In this document: in pieces, positions 58,853-64,000 of the stretch
How the letters are laid out: every line of letters starts with the position of its first letter
Numbering within the stretch: position 1 is the stretch's first letter
Source of the DNA: Tubulanus polymorphus
Taxonomy: Eukaryota > Nemertea > Palaeonemertea > Tubulaniformes > Tubulanidae
DNA: 64,000 nucleotides
Assembly (NCBI RefSeq): GCF_964204645.1
Contig: NC_134033.1
Span: 5,986,231 to 6,050,230, forward strand
Reading direction: 5' to 3'
Program-made: the position numbers and the translations under genes
The notes under the pieces: generated by a model
Seen by the model: the letters and a program-made list of their open reading frames with translations, nothing else
Databases searched by the model: none
What the model was told of the DNA's origin: nothing

Positions 58853-58858
58853 TATACC
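58853..58858. repeat. Target-site duplication TATACC, right
   Basis: It matches the hexamer at 47784-47789. Confidence 0.9.
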
Positions 58859-60534
58859 TTCATGACGCAGTAGAAGTAGAATGATTCTTTGGTGATAATG
58901 TTCATTTTCTGTTCATATATCCTCACATGAAAAGACCGGGACAACCAACAAGAGAGCCAAACCAATCTTAGCTACCCAAAAGACGCACTACATTAAAAAA
59001 ATCCATCGTTTTAAAAGGATATCCAAGATGGATGGTCACCCTGGCGGTCGTACTTCACAGCCGATGACCTCGTCAATCTTCAGTTGCAGGTCGTTTCGTG
59101 CTGACAGGAAATTCAAGATGGCTGCTCTAGTGGCCATATCTTATGGCTAACGAAGTTTATTTTCAATTGGGATGGATATCTCACATACCCCAAACCTCCC
59201 ATTAAGTTTAAAAATTCATCAGGAACTGCAAGCTGTATCGTGCTAAAAATATATTGAAGACGGATGACCACCCCATATTTGAAAGCCGATGACCGCCATA
59301 TTCAATTGGGATGGACAGCTTACCTACCCTGATCCTCACATTTCCTCTTGAAGAAATCCAACAAGAATCGCAGTGGGCTACATCTTGGAAACAAGAAATT
59401 CTAGATGGTTTCCCTGGCGGCCATATTTGATCACCTAATATCGTTATTTGCAATAGCGGTGGACTGGACATTTCACCTTTGAACCCAATCTTCAAGCTAA
59501 TTTCTAAAAGAGTCCATCGGGAATTACAGACTGTATCGATGTGTCGAATTCAATTCCATCCACACATCTGAGGGCCAAGCTTAGGCCTATGCAATGTTAC
59601 TGTTGGGAAAGGAGGCAATTAAGATTCGACTTATTAAAAACAGCACGGATGCCTATTGAAATAACATTTTACATTACAATTTACAGTTTTTCTTAGTTAG
59701 TTGTTCCTGTTTGCATTGTGCACGCGCCGGTTTATTATTGTTTACATCTAACGTCACCAACAGCTGGTAAAACCGAGGCACGCTGTCGAACATCTTGACT
59801 GATTCATATACTATAAATGCTTACCATGAAAAAACCACGTGGAAAAAAGCCCGAAATACATAAAGAATTCAACGCTGTCGCCACAACGATTAATTAGATC
59901 ATACGCTATGTAGCAATGGAAGATAAACTTCGTCAACAATGATACAACGACAGTAGCGCGATTTACCCGCCTAAATGACTTAGGAAGATCAACTTTGGCA
60001 ACACAATTTGAGAATTCGCTCAAAAAAGAACAATTTCTAATCCTAGTAGAAAATGAAACTTATCAATAACATTGATAACAACATAAAAGCAAATTTGTAC
60101 CACAACAGTTATATACGGGAATAGAAAGACCCCAGAAAACTGAAACGCCATCTCGAGATGTACATAGCCCGGGATAGTTATAATAACCACCACGTACCGT
60201 AATATATGGCCACTCAACTGAACAATTTATGAATATAAGAACTCGCCGAGGCAAAAATTGAATAAAATGGCCACCAAATTAAAAAAGTGCAATACGCCTA
60301 AAAATGACGGAGATGAAAACCCAACCAAAATTCTATTTCGTCGAAACACGATATCTCCTAAAACGGCGTTAACGTACGCTGTTCTTAGCAGATTAAGAAT
60401 GAATGCAGCGATCATAGATAACAGATCATTGACAGCGAAAATTTTGATAAGAAAATTTATACAAATCAGATTTAGATTGTCTTATAACTGCAGTACCAGC
60501 CTAAATATATTAACGCAAAATTTGTTTATCCATT
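58859..60534. other. Non-coding stretch with degenerate repeats
   Basis: No gene is seen. At 59020-59530 three units of about 150 bases share AAGATGG, GGCGG/GGCCAT and AATTGGGATGGA-A-CT-AC-TACCC. This wording is related to 3640-4135. Confidence 0.5.
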
Positions 60535-60928
60535 AGTAATAGGGAATATCTTGTTTCAGATCAAAGGTCGAACGGTCGAGTTCATTAAAAACAAAACATT
60601 AAAAGTAATTTAAAACTATAATATATTTTCATAACCGTGTGCATTTTATATTAAAACTAAATATTTATTCTAAGATATCAATAATTTAAAAAGCATATTG
60701 TATTAAATCAATTGGTCGCTCCACTTCGCTACCGCTCCGCTCCGCGACCAATTGATTTATTTACAATACACACATTCATATAATCAAATATATTCGAATA
60801 ATAATAATATTCAACTGAAATACACACGGTTATGAAAATATATTTTAGTTTTAAATTACTTTTAATATTTGTTATTAATGAACTCGGCCATTCAACCTTT
60901 AACCTGAAACAAGATATTCCCTATTACT
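60535..60928. repeat. Terminus of Maverick copy C: long inverted duplicate of the TIR
   Basis: It starts AGTAATAGGGAATATC and ends GATATTCCCTATTACT. The arms match over about 130 bases, including GGTCGAGTTCATTAA and TATATTTTCATAACCGTG. The centre holds a second palindrome (CAATTGGTCGC ... GCGACCAATTG). The flanking hexamers (tccatt and cataag) differ, so it is not an independent insertion. The first codons of a Maverick gene follow at 61008. Confidence 0.75.
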
Positions 60929-61007
60929 CATAAGATATTCATATATATGAATAAGATATAAATTAATAACTTCTAAAATCAATTTTAATAAAAAATTTAG
61001 TATTAAA

Positions 61008-61125
61008 ATGGAAGCAAATAAGTACTACTGTCCAACATGTAATATCAATATAGATAAATCCCAAAAAGCAAGACACAATAAAACTAAAACACATTTAGAG
61101 AATAAATTGAAACTAGAATATTTAG
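61008..61125 (+). pseudogene. Maverick copy C: first codons of the polymerase gene
   Basis: ATG 61008 opens MEANKYYCPTCNINID, followed by KSQKARHNKTKTHLENK. This matches the first zinc finger of copy B (YYCPYCK then DKSQKSRHEKTENH). The gene is cut near 61125, where a perfect hairpin (AGGGTTTCTGC arms, 61124-61152) and a TTA run replace it. Confidence 0.75.
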
Positions 61126-61162
61126 GGTTTCTGCTGCTTTCGCAGAAACCCTCTTGTAATTC

Positions 61163-61167
61163 TGTTG

Positions 61168-61208
<41 letters not shown>
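61163..61208 (+). repeat. (ATT)n microsatellite
   Basis: About 14 uninterrupted ATT/TTA triplets. Confidence 0.95.
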
Positions 61209-61209
<1 letters not shown>

Positions 61210-61539
61210 TTTCCCCTTTCCAGCCAAAAATTTTTCATAAAATGTAACTCCTCTCAGATTCGACTACTAGCAGCTTATAAACCTAATTTTCAATTATGAA
61301 AGAAATATAACTCAGCGCCTGACCATTTCCAATTTGCGTATTATATTTGATTATGAATTAATCCCGCGTAATTATTTGGTCTAAACAGGCAATAAGAATG
61401 TCGCAAGAATCATCATCCATTGATAAATGTACATCGTGAAAAGCCTGCAAATTACCCGACGACCTTGAGCTTCAAAATAAATCACGGATTCGGATTTATA
61501 AATCGGGGTTCGACCTACGACATCCATTCAATGTTTTCA

Positions 61540-61665
61540 GATTTCGGGCGCATGCGTCAATTTAGCTCAGACGCCATTTTCTTTATTTACAACGTGCGAC
61601 GCCACTCTACGTTACTTGCATTTTTACGACTTTGTTGTGTGTTTCTGTGACCAATCTTCAGAGAG
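61540..61665 (+). promoter_or_regulatory. Possible promoter and untranslated first exon
   Basis: GGCGCATGCGTCAA (61547-61560, NRF1-like) and GACGCCATTTTC (61571-61582, YY1-like) lie close together in a short CpG-richer stretch. About 80 bases later CAGAGAG|gtatgt (61665) could be a splice donor. They lie upstream of the first coding exon at 63774. The link is inference. Confidence 0.25.
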
Positions 61666-63773
61666 GTATGTATATATAACGGTTAGGCCTAATATGATGT
61701 ATTTTTCCACGTAATCTGACGACTGGTATTAAAAGCCGACCGGAATTCGTCTTGATCCGCGCGTTGTGGTAGCAGTCGGGTCTGGTTGGTGTGAGATCGA
61801 TATCGAATCCCGCATGACTTACACATAGAAGTAGCTTTTAAAAGGCCAAATTTGGGCTAGGTGTTAAGGTTGACCCAATGCGTATGATTTAATAATAGTG
61901 TTTGTGGTATGGGTAGAAAATATTTAGGCCTATATAGACAGCAGCTTAAATATTGAATAATGGGATTTGAATTGCACTAGTGTGTGTGTGTCTGTGTGCG
62001 AGAGCAGGGAGCACTCCATCTCCCTGACCCTGTGACTTATGATTAAGCCACCCGATTCTGCTGAATGCGAACAAGTCATCAGGTTTTCGTGAATGTGAAT
62101 AAATACTATAAGAAGGGACTGCCAATTTTAATGAACACAGAAATATCTTAATTGAAATCGTATGTCAGCTAATTTCAAATTGAAGGCCTATTATACATAA
62201 ATTACAGTACACTCCGCCCACTCATGTCAGACCATTTGGGAGTGTAAAAATGTATCCTGCTTTCTGGATCTGATTCAAGCTTAAGTCTACTGTTTGTATA
62301 TTCAATCTACCTAGGCCCATAGGCCTAATTGTGCCTGCCTAATTATTGGGGAAATCGACAATGTCAGGTTCTTGAATTTCTCGACTGATGGCGCTAGTTA
62401 GAACTGGATATTGGTACCTAAATCTGCCATGTTCTAGTTTATTTGCAATAAAAATCTGGCCTCTCAATTTTTTAGTAGGCAGTAGTTATTTTACTGGATC
62501 TGGTCACTGACTTCTGAACGCTATTTTGCCAAATATTGTCTCTAAATTGGCTGATTTACTACGCACATGCGCAAAGAGGTGCGCGGCTTAGATAATTGGA
62601 AGGAAGTGTGGAGAACAGAGTTTACCCGGACCAGTGAATTACTAGCCTAGCGTCTTCCTATTAGATCACAGAGCTCATTGAAAACCATCCGAATGTTTTA
62701 GCTACATTTAGCCTCACCTAACCCTAACCCTATCCCTACTTGTGAAATCGAACCCTGTGGACCCTCTTCTCACCCTCTTGACACTAACCCTATCCAAACC
62801 CTTACCCTAAACCCAATAAAATGATTTAATTGTTACATAATAAATGGATTTGGCAAAATAGCGTTCAGAAGTCGGTGACCGGATCCAGGTTAAATATGCA
62901 CTTCCTTTTTAGTAAGTGTATTTTACGTACATACATCATCACGTTTAATCCTTTAAGTATGATATCCTGGAAATCTGTTAGATTGGACAAAACGTTACTT
63001 CAACTGTCAAAAATTTTCCAAAAATCACAAATTTAGTGAAAAAAAATGCTCATTAAAAACTTGAAGCGAGAGATCTTTATTGCAAATCAACAAAACAAGG
63101 TGGATTTAGGTTCCAATTTCCGGTTCTGACTAGTGCCATCATACGAGTAATTCCAGAACTTGAATTTGTTGATATTTGTATTGGCATCATTCCTTTTCTA
63201 AAACGGAACCTGACGACCAATTATTCAATTTCCTATTTATTTATTTTTTTAAACAAGACTCATCATGCAGGTATTCCCCGCAACAACAGGTTTCAGAGGG
63301 AAGACCAGCCTTTTATTTTTGTTTCAACCCATCTTAAAATGAGCCACCAATCGGTAATCGGGCGAACCATAATAGTGTTCACTACCTGTTTTAATACTCG
63401 TCGTTGCACATTTGTTCAGGATACTACGTCTAGCCTATGTGGGTTATAGGGTTTATTCCAAAAGTTTGCAAACAAAATCCAGTTAATTTGTTTAGTTTTG
63501 GAGACATTTTTGATGCATTGTTTTCAACACATTTTATTCAATTTTCTTCCAATCTTGCCATCAACCAAACCCAGCGGAGCTATCACAGCTGACAGGCTGC
63601 TTGTTCAACACACCATACCTATTTGTAGCAGGTGTCACCTATTGTTTCGAAATTTTAGAGAAAGTTCCTACAGGCTGATTAATAATGCTGTGATAATGTT
63701 TCTTTTGTGATAGGTCACATACTTGATACTTGTTGATACTTGAAATAGGATATTGATCAGTACATTACTCATC
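61666..63773. other. Non-coding stretch, possibly an intron
   Basis: No coding exon is seen. It includes a short TG-rich run near 61980 and degenerate CCTAACCC/ACCCTA repeats near 62713-62815 that resemble interstitial telomere-like sequence. Confidence 0.4.
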
Positions 63774-63818
63774 ATGCCTAAAAGGAAAAGAAGAGCTGGT
63801 AGCTTTCAGCCGAAGAAG
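63774..63818 (+). CDS. Possible first coding exon, basic N-terminus
   Basis: ATG 63774 opens MPKRKRRAGSFQPKK, directly followed by a strong donor AAG|gtaaga. The PKRKRR string looks like a nuclear localisation signal. It is short and lacks other support. Acceptor-like sites (ttgtgatag, tgatcag) lie just upstream, so the ATG may sit in a second exon. The remainder of the gene lies outside the window. Confidence 0.4.
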
Positions 63819-64000
63819 GTAAGACCCTCTTGTCATAGGCAAATGTTAATCTTCTAGTAAGAAGTATGTAGGCCTTTTTTCCGAGTAAAAAATTCATTAA
63901 ACTGTTCATCACATGTGTTAGCTGCGCAATATTTTGGTGCCTGATTTTGGTATTTTATCAGAAAAAACCATATCAGTAAATCATAAACCAGTTGCTTAGA
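63819..64000. other. Window end, presumed intron
   Basis: No coding signal follows the donor at 63819 up to the end. Confidence 0.4.

Noticed and set aside
62713-62815. TAACCC-type repeats considered as a telomere
   Set aside because: Only a few degenerate units inside ordinary DNA; at most interstitial.

Overview
The window is a stretch of animal nuclear DNA. It is AT-rich, genes are split into short exons with GT/AG borders, and long non-coding stretches carry simple, tandem and foldback repeats. The exon types seen (ShK domains, a vWA domain, rhodopsin-family receptors), the ribozyme-bearing foldbacks and the GGACGGACG-type dispersed repeat suggest a marine invertebrate, most likely a lophotrochozoan such as a mollusc or a related phylum. 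The species cannot be fixed from sequence alone. Most recognisable coding capacity belongs to mobile elements.

Region by region. 1-2616: right half of a Maverick/Polinton (copy A: polymerase B C-terminus, HNH-like gene, two small genes, hairpin-like terminus). 2617-4135: tandem and dispersed non-coding repeats. 4594-9192: exons of an unrecognised gene on the + strand; its long intron holds a foldback element with a hammerhead-like core (6143-6714) and a Mutator-like element (7191-8356, 9-bp target duplication). 9193-15470: non-coding, with a possible LTR remnant and a tandem array of about 140-bp units. 15471-21848: a complete-looking secreted gene on the - strand (signal peptide, six ShK domains, one vWA domain), nine coding exons, all junctions in phase 1. 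22933-25000: remnant of a second vWA exon split by a 1.9-kb Mutator-like element, which itself contains a nested element; both insertions have perfect 9-bp target duplications. 25000-38000: mostly non-coding, with a degraded Harbinger transposase (29346-29960) and a receptor gene with one internal stop codon (30439-31383). 38153-40216: truncated BEL/Pao retrotransposon. 42665-43410: capsid end and protease of a different Maverick lineage. 43733-44440: LINE fragment. 46058-47300: a possible MAM-like exon overlapping the end of a second, frameshifted receptor. 47784-58858: a full-length but decayed Maverick (copy B, 11,063 bp, TIRs and 6-bp target duplication) with a LINE, a reversed zinc-finger block and a GC-rich foldback inside it. 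58859-60534: repeats. 60535-61125: hairpin terminus and first codons of a third Maverick (copy C). 61210-64000: non-coding, then what looks like the first coding exon of a gene leaving the window.

How the parts relate. The Maverick genes form a virus-like set: protein-primed polymerase B, capsid proteins, integrase with chromodomain, packaging ATPase. All are interrupted, so none of these copies can be autonomous. Their starts share an ATAAATG context. The host genes visible are secreted or membrane proteins; two of the four receptor or vWA loci are clearly broken.
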